64,000 nucleotides of DNA, from positions 128,274 through 192,273 of the forward strand of contig CAZXYS010000002.1 in assembly GCA_964645005.1 (NCBI GenBank). The letters are read 5' to 3'. The DNA is from CAZXYS01 sp964645005 (GTDB lineage: Bacteria; Bacteroidota; Ignavibacteria; Kapaibacteriales; UBA2268). A program made the translations under genes and the position numbers. Of the stretch, positions 1 to 7,790 are shown in pieces. The notes beneath the pieces were generated by a model. It searched no databases. It was not told the DNA's origin and saw only the letters and a program-made list of their open reading frames with translations. Position 1 is the first letter of the stretch, and each line of letters starts with the position of its first letter.

Positions 1-115
1 TTTCGCTGTCGGATCTTTTAACTTCAAAATTCCACTCCCTATTTGGTTTGTACACCATAGGCTGGCTGCATGAAGCTAATAGCAGTATCGAGACTGTGAT
101 TATCAAAAATTTCAT
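1..115 (-). CDS. Lipoprotein, N-terminal fragment (truncated by window edge)
   Basis: The reverse strand has an ATG at 113-115 and stays open to the window edge, giving about 38 residues. The peptide starts MKFLIITVSILLLASC, a classical lipoprotein signal: one Lys, a hydrophobic core and the lipobox LASC. The rest (QPMVYKPNREWNFEVK...) has no recognisable domain. The mature protein is probably acylated at the Cys and anchored in the envelope. Function cannot be called from this fragment. Confidence 0.6.
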   Translation of the reverse strand, partial: MKFLIITVSILLLASCSQPMVYKPNREWNFEVKRSDSE

Positions 116-265
116 AATGGATATTCAAATTAGTAAATAAATTTATTATTTAGCTAATAATAGGGCTTTTAATTATCAATTTTCGGCAGAGTGAGATTAA
201 TATTATATCCGATTCCCGAAGGAACCGGATTATTATTATATTCTATACTTTGAAGAAGCTTCAAA

Positions 266-751
266 CTACATGAAAAGGAAAGGTTTCCAGTCGTTTTCCA
301 CCTTTCCGAGGTACTGCTTCATGAACAAGATATGATGTGGTCTTGTTGGCTTTTTCAGCAGCCCCATTTTTGCTTCTTCGGGTGTTCTGTTACCTTTTAC
401 GTTGTTGCATCTGACGCAAGCTGCGACAAGATTTTCCCAGCAATCAGTTCCACCGCGCGATCTCGGAACAACATGATCTATTGTCAGATTTGTAGATTTC
501 TTTCCACAATACTGACAAGTATTGTTATCCCTTCGTAAGAGATTTTTTCTGGAAAGTTCAATTTTTCTGTATGGCACCCTTACATAAGCGGTGAGACGGA
601 TTACGCTAGGATATGGATATATCCTGCTTACTGAACGAACTGACATTCCGTCTTTCCTTGCTACGAGATCGGCTTTCATCAGAAATAACAGTACGATAGC
701 TTTTTTAGCACTGCAAATACTGATTGGTTCGTAGCTCTGGTTCAGGATCAA
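266..751 (-). CDS. HNH endonuclease family protein
   Basis: About 161 residues. The C-terminal half has the HNH signature: a CQYCG pair, LTIDHVVPRSRGG with the DH of the active site, ENLVAACVRCN with the second Cys pair, and a closing Asn. The N-terminal part (LNQSYEPISICSAKKAIVL) matches the usual start of small stand-alone bacterial HNH proteins, which often open with V-L-V-L-N. These are metal-dependent nucleases or nicking enzymes of mostly unknown physiological role. The start is uncertain: the first usable codon is a TTG at 751, and the frame stays open upstream to a stop at 848-850 without ATG or GTG. An AGGAGG lies at about 785-790, too far from any canonical start. A few more N-terminal residues are likely. 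Confidence 0.8.
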   Translation of the reverse strand: MILNQSYEPISICSAKKAIVLLFLMKADLVARKDGMSVRSVSRIYPYPSVIRLTAYVRVPYRKIELSRKNLLRRDNNTCQYCGKKSTNLTIDHVVPRSRGGTDCWENLVAACVRCNNVKGNRTPEEAKMGLLKKPTRPHHILFMKQYLGKVENDWKPFLFM

Positions 752-1191
752 GACCTTTCCGTTCAGTCCGGACGCTCGAGTTTCCTCCTCTTGCTGGTCC
801 GAAAGTTCTCTAAGATTCGTATCTTGAAAACTGAAGACATTACTCCTCTAATTTATGAACAATCAATTTATTATTTAAAATACAAAATTTTTTTGAAAAA
901 CAGGCTAAAATTAAGTTAAAAAATTGCATTATTTCTTCATAATTTCACCTGCTTCTACTTGTAATGACACATTAAAAGCCGAAATGTTACAATTTAATAT
1001 TGTTTTTTTGAATAAAAAACACATTGGATAAAAATTTATTATATAATTAATTGCAATAAAATCAATAATTAACGGAATACGAAACATATCGTGTTTTTTG
1101 TAGTAGCGAGTATCAATTTTTGTAGCATACGTGTCAATAATGAAACAGTGTGTAGAATTTACCACAATCTATACTTATTTTTAATGATAAC
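752..1191. other. AT-rich intergenic region, no supported gene
   Basis: About 440 bases between two minus-strand genes. The sequence is visibly AT-rich. The only open frame of note (929-1165, minus) gives a low-complexity peptide without family resemblance and is not accepted. An AAATTTTG at about 883-890 on the reverse strand is one base off the TAnnTTTG promoter element and could serve the HNH gene, but this is weak. Confidence 0.4.
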
Positions 1192-1839
1192 TCATAAAAG
1201 CGTAAAATAATCTCTCGTATCGTCATTGTGAATTTGCAGGACGCCGGCGCGAACGAGGCGGATCATCAGGCGCTCGGCTCGGCGGCGGGAAATATTGACA
1301 AGCTTTGAAAAATCCTGGACGGTGGCTCGCTCATATTTTTCGAGGTAGGCGAACAGCCGCTTTTCCTTGTCGCCGATGATGAGGCGGACAGGTTTGTCGT
1401 CGGTTTTGGCTCGCAGCAGGCGGATCATCTCGCGGCTGGCAAGCACGGATTTCTCGCCCATGCGGATATAGACTTTATTTTGCGGCTCGGCACCGTTGCC
1501 GTTTTCATTGACAAGATTGTGGGGTTTCATCTCGCTTTCCTTGATGTGGGCGACGACAACGTCGTATCTGCCCAGATCAACGACCTCGATAAATGCATCC
1601 ACCGGCGGATCGATGAAGAACTGGCAGGCGGTCTCAATGCGGTCTATCACCGATTTCTCACTGGCGATGCCGTAGATAGTGCCGTCGTCATCGACGCCCA
1701 CAATAAGCTTACCGCCTTTTGTATTAGCAAAAGCTGAGATCTCTTTGGCAATTTTTATAGGAGAGGCTACTTTTCTCTTGAATTCAACCTTCGAGGATTC
1801 ACCATCGAAAATCAAGTCTGTTAATTCGCGGGGATCCAT
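1192..1839 (-). CDS. AlbA_2 / Schlafen-like ATP-binding domain protein with C-terminal winged helix
   Basis: About 215 residues from the ATG at 1839 (MDPRELTD); an in-frame ATG at 1863 would add eight. The N-terminal ~130 residues fit the AlbA_2 (divergent AAA_4, Schlafen-type) domain: GESSKVEFKRKV, then KEISAFANTKGGKLIVGVDDDG, and later VYIRMGEKSVLASREMI. The last ~60 residues (YLEKYERATVQDFSKLVNIS...) look like a winged helix with a basic recognition segment RRRAERLMIRL. Such proteins are usually annotated as putative DNA-binding regulators. The start at 1839 is preferred because a promoter-like element at 1872-1879 would put the transcript start close to 1866. It stands alone, and no target can be inferred. 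Confidence 0.8.
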   Translation of the reverse strand: MDPRELTDLIFDGESSKVEFKRKVASPIKIAKEISAFANTKGGKLIVGVDDDGTIYGIASEKSVIDRIETACQFFIDPPVDAFIEVVDLGRYDVVVAHIKESEMKPHNLVNENGNGAEPQNKVYIRMGEKSVLASREMIRLLRAKTDDKPVRLIIGDKEKRLFAYLEKYERATVQDFSKLVNISRRRAERLMIRLVRAGVLQIHNDDTRDYFTLL

Positions 1840-1871
1840 CGGATTTCGCCTTTTTGTTGTCAATAGTAATA

Positions 1872-1902
1872 CAAATTTAACAATGTGTTACGGACTTTAA
1901 AA
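1872..1902 (-). promoter_or_regulatory. Candidate Bacteroidota-type promoter for the AlbA_2 gene
   Basis: On the reverse strand TAAATTTG (1872-1879) matches the TAnnTTTG -7 element exactly. TTTT (1899-1902) lies 19 bases upstream where TTTG is expected. The predicted transcript start falls just upstream of the ATG at 1863, which favours translation from 1839. Confidence 0.4.
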
Positions 1903-2015
1903 ATTCAGTTTGTCCATAATCTAAACATATAAACGAATAAAATCGATTTTGTTTGTTTTTTAATTCAGTACAAATTTTTCATCGCACAACATACAATTAT
2001 TCCAAACGCTTGCAA

Positions 2016-2036
2016 CAGCAAGCTTTAGCTTGCTGC
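2016..2036. repeat. Short perfect inverted repeat
   Basis: AGCAAGCT-TT-AGCTTGCT forms a perfect 8-bp stem with a two-base loop, a short distance before the longer palindromic array at 2075-2202. No T-run follows on either strand, so it is not an obvious terminator. Confidence 0.6.
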
Positions 2037-2074
2037 AAAATTAAAGAGTTATCCAGACCATTAGCAAATCCTTA

Positions 2075-2202
2075 GCAAAGCGCTAAAGCGCTTTGTTGCT
2101 TAAGTATATGCAGGGCGCTAAAGCGCTTGGTTATTAAAGTGTCTGCAAAGCGCTAAAGCGCTTTGTTGCTTAAGTATATGCAGGGCGCTAAAGCGCTTGG
2201 TT
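2075..2202. repeat. Tandem palindromic repeat, 70-bp period
   Basis: Two identical 58-base copies (2075-2132 and 2145-2202) are separated by 12 bases, for a period of 70. Each copy holds two related palindromes built on GCGCTAAAGCGC: one flanked by AAA/TTT and one by GG/TTGG. The block thus offers four hairpins in 128 bases. It lies in the 487-base gap (1840-2350 apart from the promoter) between a minus-strand and a plus-strand gene. No coding sequence or promoter consensus was found around it. Confidence 0.85.
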
Positions 2203-2350
2203 GCTTAAGTTTAAATAAATAAAAAATTTTAATGGATTGTTGTTTCAATGATTTTTATTTACAAAAATCCAATATTATTTGGATAAAATATAAAATTGAT
2301 TAAATTATAACTTGATATAAAGTTAATCTCTTATTATTGAGAGTATAAAT

Positions 2351-4549
2351 ATGAAACCCAGTATATCCATAATAATAGCGATGATCGCAGCAGCCGCGGC
2401 GATAATGCTGTCAATAAATGAATTCTATGCGGAAAGCTCACCAGCGAGCGAGAAAACATCCGGCTTGAAAATCACTTATCCGCGGGACAGCACGGTATTC
2501 CCGCCGGAAATAGCGCCGCCGACCATCCTCTGGGAAGATAATACCAAAGGCGTGAAAAAATGGAAGATAGTCGTAAACGCTGCTGGCGAGAAATTCACGA
2601 AGATAACTGACGAAAAGCAGTGGAAGCCCGAACGCGGCAAATGGCAGAAGATAAAAAGCCTAACAATAGGCAATGAAGCAACGGTGATAGTGACCGGCTA
2701 TGAAACAAGCGTCGGCGAGAACCCCATTTCCAACGATCTTATTAATTTTCTTACTTCTGAGGATTCTGTCGGGGCGCCGATATTTTTCAGGGATGTTCCG
2801 CTGCCCTTCAGTTATGCGCTGGATAACCTGAAGGAGATAAGGTGGCGTGTCGGCAATATCGCTATGGACACTCATGCTCGGGTGGTCATGGACAGCCTGC
2901 ATGTCTGTGCGAATTGCCACTCATTCTCGGCGGACGGCGGCACGCTCGGCATGGACGTAGATGCGCACAGCGATAAGGATGCTTATGGTATAACAGACAT
3001 AGTCGAAGAAACCACGCTCTACAAAATGCTTCACTGGAGCGAATTCCAGGATGGCGACCCTACTTATGGGCTGCTGGCAAACATCTCGCCGGACGGAGAG
3101 TATATAGCAGCAACTCTGAAGGACAATGAATTTTTCATTACAAGACCGGATCTGGCTTATTCGCAGTTGTTCTTCCCTATCAAAGGGATACTCGTTATTT
3201 GCGACAGAGACAAAGAAAAGTACTGGTCACTGCCCGGCGCCAATAATAAGGAATATGTGCAGACCAATCCGAGCTGGTCGCCGGACGGCGAAACGCTTCT
3301 GTTCGCGCGGGCGGAGGCTATACCCAGCAAAGAGAGCGGCTTCCGCGATGCTTTCGACAAGGACACAGCCGTATTTAATGATCTGGCTGATGAGTTTGTC
3401 ATGGAAGGCAGAGAATTTAAGTATGATGTTTATAAAATTCCTTTCAATGACGGGAAGGGAGGCACGCCCGAGCCTCTTGCCTGTGCTTCCGATAATGATA
3501 TGAGCAATTATTTCCCGCGGATGTCCCCTGATGGGAAGTGGATAGTATTTACGAGGGCTGAGAATTTCATGCTCTTGCAGCCGGATAGCAAGCTGTACAT
3601 CACATCCCGCGACGGCAAAGAAGCGAGGCTGATGAACTGCAATACATCGAATATGAATTCATGGCATTCCTGGTCGCCAAATGGCAGATGGCTGGTGTTT
3701 TCTTCTAAGGAGCGGGGACCTTATACCAGGCTTTACCTTACGCATATAGACGAGAATGGCTGGGATTCGCCGCCGGTGCTCATCGAGAACTTCCTTCCGA
3801 AGGGCAGAGCTGCGAATATTCCGGAATTTGTAAATATTAAACCCGGCGATCTGAAAGTAATACATCCGAAATTTCTCGAGCATGACTATTTCCTTTATCA
3901 GAACGGAGTTAATAAAATTGCGGAAGGCAACCTGTCCGGCGCCATCGAGGATTTCACAAAAGCTATGGAAACGGATTCGAACAATTTCAAACTATACGGC
4001 TCGCGTGGCTATTGCCGGATGGAACTGGGAAATGCGAAGGGCGCCCTCGCCGATTTCAACAAAGGACTGAAGATGAATCCGAAGGATGCCAAGCTGTATA
4101 ATTTGCGTGGTTTTGCAAAGATTGAACTGAAGGATTATAAGGGCGCTATTGAGGATTTCACAAAGTCGATCGAGATAAATCCTTACGGCTGGGAATCATA
4201 CAACAGCCGGGGATATGTAAATGTAATACTGGGCAGGTATAAGGCAGCTATCCCGGATTTCAAAAAAGCTATTAAGCATAATCCGAAATGCTATCAGGCG
4301 CATTACGAGCGGGGAGTGGCGTATGTTCAGCTTGGACGCTACGACATGGCGATAAAGGATTTTAACTCGGCGCTGAGGATAAGGTCGAATTTTCCGCCGG
4401 CGTACTACCAGCGCGGGATAGCGGAGTATTATTCCGGTCAGCAGGAAAAAGCCTGCAAAGACCTGAATAAAGCGAAAAAACTTGGCTTGCAGGTGGCGGA
4501 GCAGGCGATAGAGCAGTTTTGCAGGGAGAATGAAGCGAAGGGTGAATGA
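2351..4549 (+). CDS. Secreted CxxCH-containing beta-propeller (PD40) and TPR protein, paralog 1
   Basis: 732 residues from ATG 2351. An N-terminal hydrophobic stretch (about 5-28) is a signal peptide or anchor. A single c-type heme motif CANCH sits at residues 186-190. TolB/PD40-type propeller blades follow with SPDG/SPNG cores (ISPDGEYIAA, WSPDGETLLFA, MSPDGKWIVFT, WSPNGRWLVFS). The last ~200 residues are five or more TPR units (for example GAIEDFTKAMETDSNN). The protein at 7780 has the same architecture with long identical stretches such as NDMSNYFP and ENFMLLQPDSKLYI. TolB-type propellers are usually periplasmic and one CxxCH can bind one covalent heme; both roles are inferred. The substrate or partner is unknown. 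A sensor or scaffold in the envelope is possible. Confidence 0.85.
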   Translation: MKPSISIIIAMIAAAAAIMLSINEFYAESSPASEKTSGLKITYPRDSTVFPPEIAPPTILWEDNTKGVKKWKIVVNAAGEKFTKITDEKQWKPERGKWQKIKSLTIGNEATVIVTGYETSVGENPISNDLINFLTSEDSVGAPIFFRDVPLPFSYALDNLKEIRWRVGNIAMDTHARVVMDSLHVCANCHSFSADGGTLGMDVDAHSDKDAYGITDIVEETTLYKMLHWSEFQDGDPTYGLLANISPDGEYIAATLKDNEFFITRPDLAYSQLFFPIKGILVICDRDKEKYWSLPGANNKEYVQTNPSWSPDGETLLFARAEAIPSKESGFRDAFDKDTAVFNDLADEFVMEGREFKYDVYKIPFNDGKGGTPEPLACASDNDMSNYFPRMSPDGKWIVFTRAENFMLLQPDSKLYITSRDGKEARLMNCNTSNMNSWHSWSPNGRWLVFSSKERGPYTRLYLTHIDENGWDSPPVLIENFLPKGRAANIPEFVNIKPGDLKVIHPKFLEHDYFLYQNGVNKIAEGNLSGAIEDFTKAMETDSNNFKLYGSRGYCRMELGNAKGALADFNKGLKMNPKDAKLYNLRGFAKIELKDYKGAIEDFTKSIEINPYGWESYNSRGYVNVILGRYKAAIPDFKKAIKHNPKCYQAHYERGVAYVQLGRYDMAIKDFNSALRIRSNFPPAYYQRGIAEYYSGQQEKACKDLNKAKKLGLQVAEQAIEQFCRENEAKGE

Positions 4550-4564
4550 GAGAGTTTCATTATC

Positions 4565-4770
4565 ATCAACTACCATCAAGCGGATGGTAAACCGAGCGTG
4601 GTTTTCAAAAATGACAGGTCAAACATCAACATCAACTATCATCAAGCGGATGGTAAACCGAGCGTGGTTTTCAAAAATGACAGGTCAAACATCAACATCA
4701 ACTATCATCAAGCGGATGGTAAACCGAGCGTAGTTTTCAAAAATGACAGGTCAAACATCAACATCAACTA
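4565..4770. repeat. Tandem repeat, three 66-bp units
   Basis: Three nearly identical 66-base units begin at 4565, 4631 and 4697 with a short partial fourth unit. Only single-base differences are seen (TACC/TATC, GTGG/GTAG). Because 66 is a multiple of three, two frames stay open through the array (22-residue peptide repeats), but these have no independent support as genes. The first unit contains the small inverted repeat ACCATC/GATGGT. The array fills most of the gap between the first propeller gene and the spermidine-synthase-like gene. Confidence 0.9.
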
Positions 4771-4798
4771 TCAACCGCAGGGTTAACCCTGCGGTTGA
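4771..4798. repeat. 28-bp perfect palindrome, shared with position 10270
   Basis: The half-site TCAACCGCAGGGTT is followed directly by its reverse complement. A 26-base version occurs again at 10270-10295. Here it closes the 66-bp array and is followed by a short GAATT/TTGAA-type microsatellite (about 4796-4814) before the next start codon. It could form a strong cruciform or RNA hairpin in the leader of the downstream gene, or bind a dimeric protein. Confidence 0.85.
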
Positions 4799-4835
4799 AT
4801 TGAATTGAATTGAATGAAAACAAAGAAAAAAACAA

Positions 4836-7790
4836 ATGGAAAATAAGCAAAACAGATCATATAAACTGCTGATATACTTTATATTATTTGCTATATCAGG
4901 TTTTTCAGGGCTGATCTACGAATCGATCTGGACGCGCTATCTGAAGTTGTTTCTGGGTCATGCAGCTTATGCGCAGACGCTTGTGCTTGTCATTTTCATG
5001 GGCGGGATGGCTCTCGGCGCATGGCTGGCGAGCCGTTTTACATTGAAAATCAAAAATCTTCTCATAGCTTACGCCATAGTTGAAGGTGTGATAGGTATTT
5101 TCGCTCTGATATTCCACCCTATATTTACTTCAATTATGGATTTGGCGTATTCGGTTGTAATTCCTAATACCGATTCAATTTTCACGGTAAATCTCTTTAA
5201 ATGGGCGATTGGCGCGTTATTCATACTGCCGCAATGTGTGCTGCTGGGTGCCACTTTTCCACTTATGTCCGCCGGAATTATCAGGCGCTACCCCGATAAT
5301 CCCGGCAAATCGCTGGCAGTACTGTATTTCACGAACAGCTTCGGCGCTGCGGTAGGCGTGCTTGTGAGCAGCTTTCTGCTGGTAAATAAGCTGGGTCTGC
5401 CGGGGACTATCATTGCGGCGGGGATAATCAATCTCGCGCTGGCAGGCATAGTCGCTGCAATCAGCCGCCAGCCTGTGGAAGCCATCAAAACTGAAGGAGA
5501 TAGAACTGAAGAAAAACCAAGACTTATCACTGGATTTTTATTAATAGCTCTGCTAACCGGCACGGCATCATTTATATATGAAATAGGCTGGATAAGGATG
5601 CTGTCTATGGTGATAGGCAGCACCACTCACGCTTTTGACATTATGCTGAGCGCATTTATTCTCGGGATAGCTATCGGCGGATTCGCCATTCGAAAAAGTA
5701 TAGACAAACTGAGCAATCCCGTTAAATCACTGGCGATAATACAAATGCTTATGGGCGCTTTCGCAATTTTAACGCTGCTGATTTACGGTGGAACTCTGGA
5801 TTTCGCTGCCATCACGAAGGACCTGCTCGACAGGACTGCCGCCGGCTTCGTCTGGTTCAATATCTACAGCTACGGCGTTTCTATCCTCATAATGCTGCCT
5901 GCGACAATTTGCGCGGGTATGACGCTGCCAATCCTGACTTACTACCTGCTTCAAAAAGGGCATGGCGAGAAGTCTATCGGCAGGATATATTCCGCGAACA
6001 CTGCCGGGGCGATTCTTGGCGTGCTGCTGAGTTATCATGTACTGATGCCGCTTTTCGGCTTGAAGAATATGATAACTATCGGCGGCGCGATAGATATTGT
6101 GCTCGGTGTAATCCTGATTTTCTACGCTCTGCCGGCGGAAAAGCGTGCTATCGGCTATATTGCCGCTGCGGGAAGCGTCGCAATAGTTCTGCTGAGCTTC
6201 TTTACGATAGAGCTTAATTCTCTGAGGATGGCGACCAGCCTTATCGCTCAGAAAAAGCAGCCGATCGAGAAAGAAGTAATTTTCCACAAAGATGGGAAGA
6301 CCTCGACGATAGATGTCATCAAGATTAAAGGGGAAAATCCCGGTGCACTGGGCATGTACACAAACGGGAATCCGCTGGGGGTGCTGAGTCTCTCGCCGAA
6401 TGCGGTTATCAACGAGCATAATGCCATACTTCTCGCAGCGATGCCTCTGTCATTGCACCCGAAACCGCGTACTGCCGCGACATTCGGACTCGGGACGGGG
6501 CTGACCTCGTATGTTCTGGCTTCCGATCCCAATATCGAGCGGCTCGATATTATCGAAATTGAAAAAGCGGTCGTCGAAGGCGCGAAACTTTTCGGCGAGA
6601 AAACCACGCAGACATTGAATGATCCACGATGCCAAATGCATGTGGAAGATGCCAAGACTTTCTTTGCTAATCGCAGCAGGAAGTATGACATTATCGTTTC
6701 CGATCCGACCGAGCCATGGGTTAGCGGCATCGCAGACCTTTATTCCAAGGAATTTTACAAAATGATAAGCGGTCATCTCACCGAGGAGGGCTATTTCGTG
6801 CAGTGGATATTGTCTGCGGGGCTGGATGTGCCGCTGGTTTCCTCTGTGATGAAGGCGATGGCAATGAATTTCAAAGACTATTGCATTTACAATGTGAATG
6901 ACAATTATTTGATTTTGATTGCAGGCAAAAATGAAATACCGGCAAAGCCCGGCGAACGAGTCTTTTATTATCCTAAGCTACAGGCGGAACTTGCAAGAAT
7001 CGGCATATTGAATACGGACGATCTCTATCTTCACCGGCTCTGTGGAAGTGAAACGCTCGATCCGCTGATCAATTCTTATAATATTCCGGCAAATTCTGAT
7101 TATAAGCCGATTCTCGAGAGTAAGTCGCCGAAGACGCACTTCATGGAAAAGAATGCTAACGAACTGCTGAATCTCAAGCTGGTTCCCGCGCCGATAGTGG
7201 AAGTCCTCGAGGGGCAGCAGCCTCATTCAGCTTCGGAATTCAATATGCTGAATGCGGATTACACCATGTTCACCTACCTTCCGAAGCAGGGTAAACAGAT
7301 TCTCAACTATTTCAAAAATGCTGATGAATACTCAAATCCTGACATATTTATCCGTGATGATAATACTTTGAATATAGTTAGATATATTTTGGATATGCAC
7401 AAAAATTGCGGTTCTGACTGGATTGGCAATCTCAGGGCAATGATGCAGTTGACGCTGCCTTATCTCTCTATTAAAGAGATGGATTTGATCTGGAAAAGCC
7501 TGGAATCATCGGAAAAATATGAGAGATTATCTGATAAATGCCGCCAATGGCTTGATCTCTGCAAAAATCTTAGCCGAAGGAACTATGAAGTAGTTCTAAA
7601 GTTATCCGGAACGCTGCTACCATCAGGCAATATCCCCGCAAATGAAGACAATAACTACCTTGTCACCTTGCATTTATTGTCCCAGATAGCGCTGGGCTTC
7701 GATAAAAATGAAATGAGAATTTTCGTTGATAGATATGAATATAATGATCCACCAATACATTTAAGGATTTTGAAAGAGTATGCGGATTAA
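4836..7790 (+). CDS. Integral-membrane spermidine synthase-like protein
   Basis: 984 residues. The first ~460 form a polytopic region of roughly a dozen hydrophobic helices with the motif GFSGLIYESIWTR near the N-terminus and a second related half (ASFIYEIGWIRML), typical of membrane proteins fused to spermidine synthase domains. Residues ~480-690 form a Rossmann methyltransferase/aminopropyltransferase-like domain: FGLGTG nucleotide loop (about 549), acidic LDIIEIE, VEDAKTFF, and DIIVSDPTEPW. The last ~290 residues are not recognised. Family members are annotated as fused MFS/spermidine synthase, but real polyamine activity is often unproven. It lies between two propeller/TPR paralogs in the same direction, and its stop overlaps the next start by 11 bases, implying co-transcription. 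Confidence 0.85.
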   Translation: MENKQNRSYKLLIYFILFAISGFSGLIYESIWTRYLKLFLGHAAYAQTLVLVIFMGGMALGAWLASRFTLKIKNLLIAYAIVEGVIGIFALIFHPIFTSIMDLAYSVVIPNTDSIFTVNLFKWAIGALFILPQCVLLGATFPLMSAGIIRRYPDNPGKSLAVLYFTNSFGAAVGVLVSSFLLVNKLGLPGTIIAAGIINLALAGIVAAISRQPVEAIKTEGDRTEEKPRLITGFLLIALLTGTASFIYEIGWIRMLSMVIGSTTHAFDIMLSAFILGIAIGGFAIRKSIDKLSNPVKSLAIIQMLMGAFAILTLLIYGGTLDFAAITKDLLDRTAAGFVWFNIYSYGVSILIMLPATICAGMTLPILTYYLLQKGHGEKSIGRIYSANTAGAILGVLLSYHVLMPLFGLKNMITIGGAIDIVLGVILIFYALPAEKRAIGYIAAAGSVAIVLLSFFTIELNSLRMATSLIAQKKQPIEKEVIFHKDGKTSTIDVIKIKGENPGALGMYTNGNPLGVLSLSPNAVINEHNAILLAAMPLSLHPKPRTAATFGLGTGLTSYVLASDPNIERLDIIEIEKAVVEGAKLFGEKTTQTLNDPRCQMHVEDAKTFFANRSRKYDIIVSDPTEPWVSGIADLYSKEFYKMISGHLTEEGYFVQWILSAGLDVPLVSSVMKAMAMNFKDYCIYNVNDNYLILIAGKNEIPAKPGERVFYYPKLQAELARIGILNTDDLYLHRLCGSETLDPLINSYNIPANSDYKPILESKSPKTHFMEKNANELLNLKLVPAPIVEVLEGQQPHSASEFNMLNADYTMFTYLPKQGKQILNYFKNADEYSNPDIFIRDDNTLNIVRYILDMHKNCGSDWIGNLRAMMQLTLPYLSIKEMDLIWKSLESSEKYERLSDKCRQWLDLCKNLSRRNYEVVLKLSGTLLPSGNIPANEDNNYLVTLHLLSQIALGFDKNEMRIFVDRYEYNDPPIHLRILKEYAD

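Noticed and set aside
929..1165. 78-residue minus-strand ORF
   Set aside because: Low-complexity AT-rich translation, no motif or plausible ribosome-binding site, and no family resemblance.
2075..2202. Possible CRISPR array
   Set aside because: The repeat is palindromic with a 70-bp period and only two copies, the spacers are not unique, and no cas genes are present.
4530..4786. Two overlapping plus-strand ORFs made of 22-residue repeats
   Set aside because: They are produced by the 66-bp tandem array, whose length is a multiple of three; two frames are open at once, so neither is evidence of a gene.
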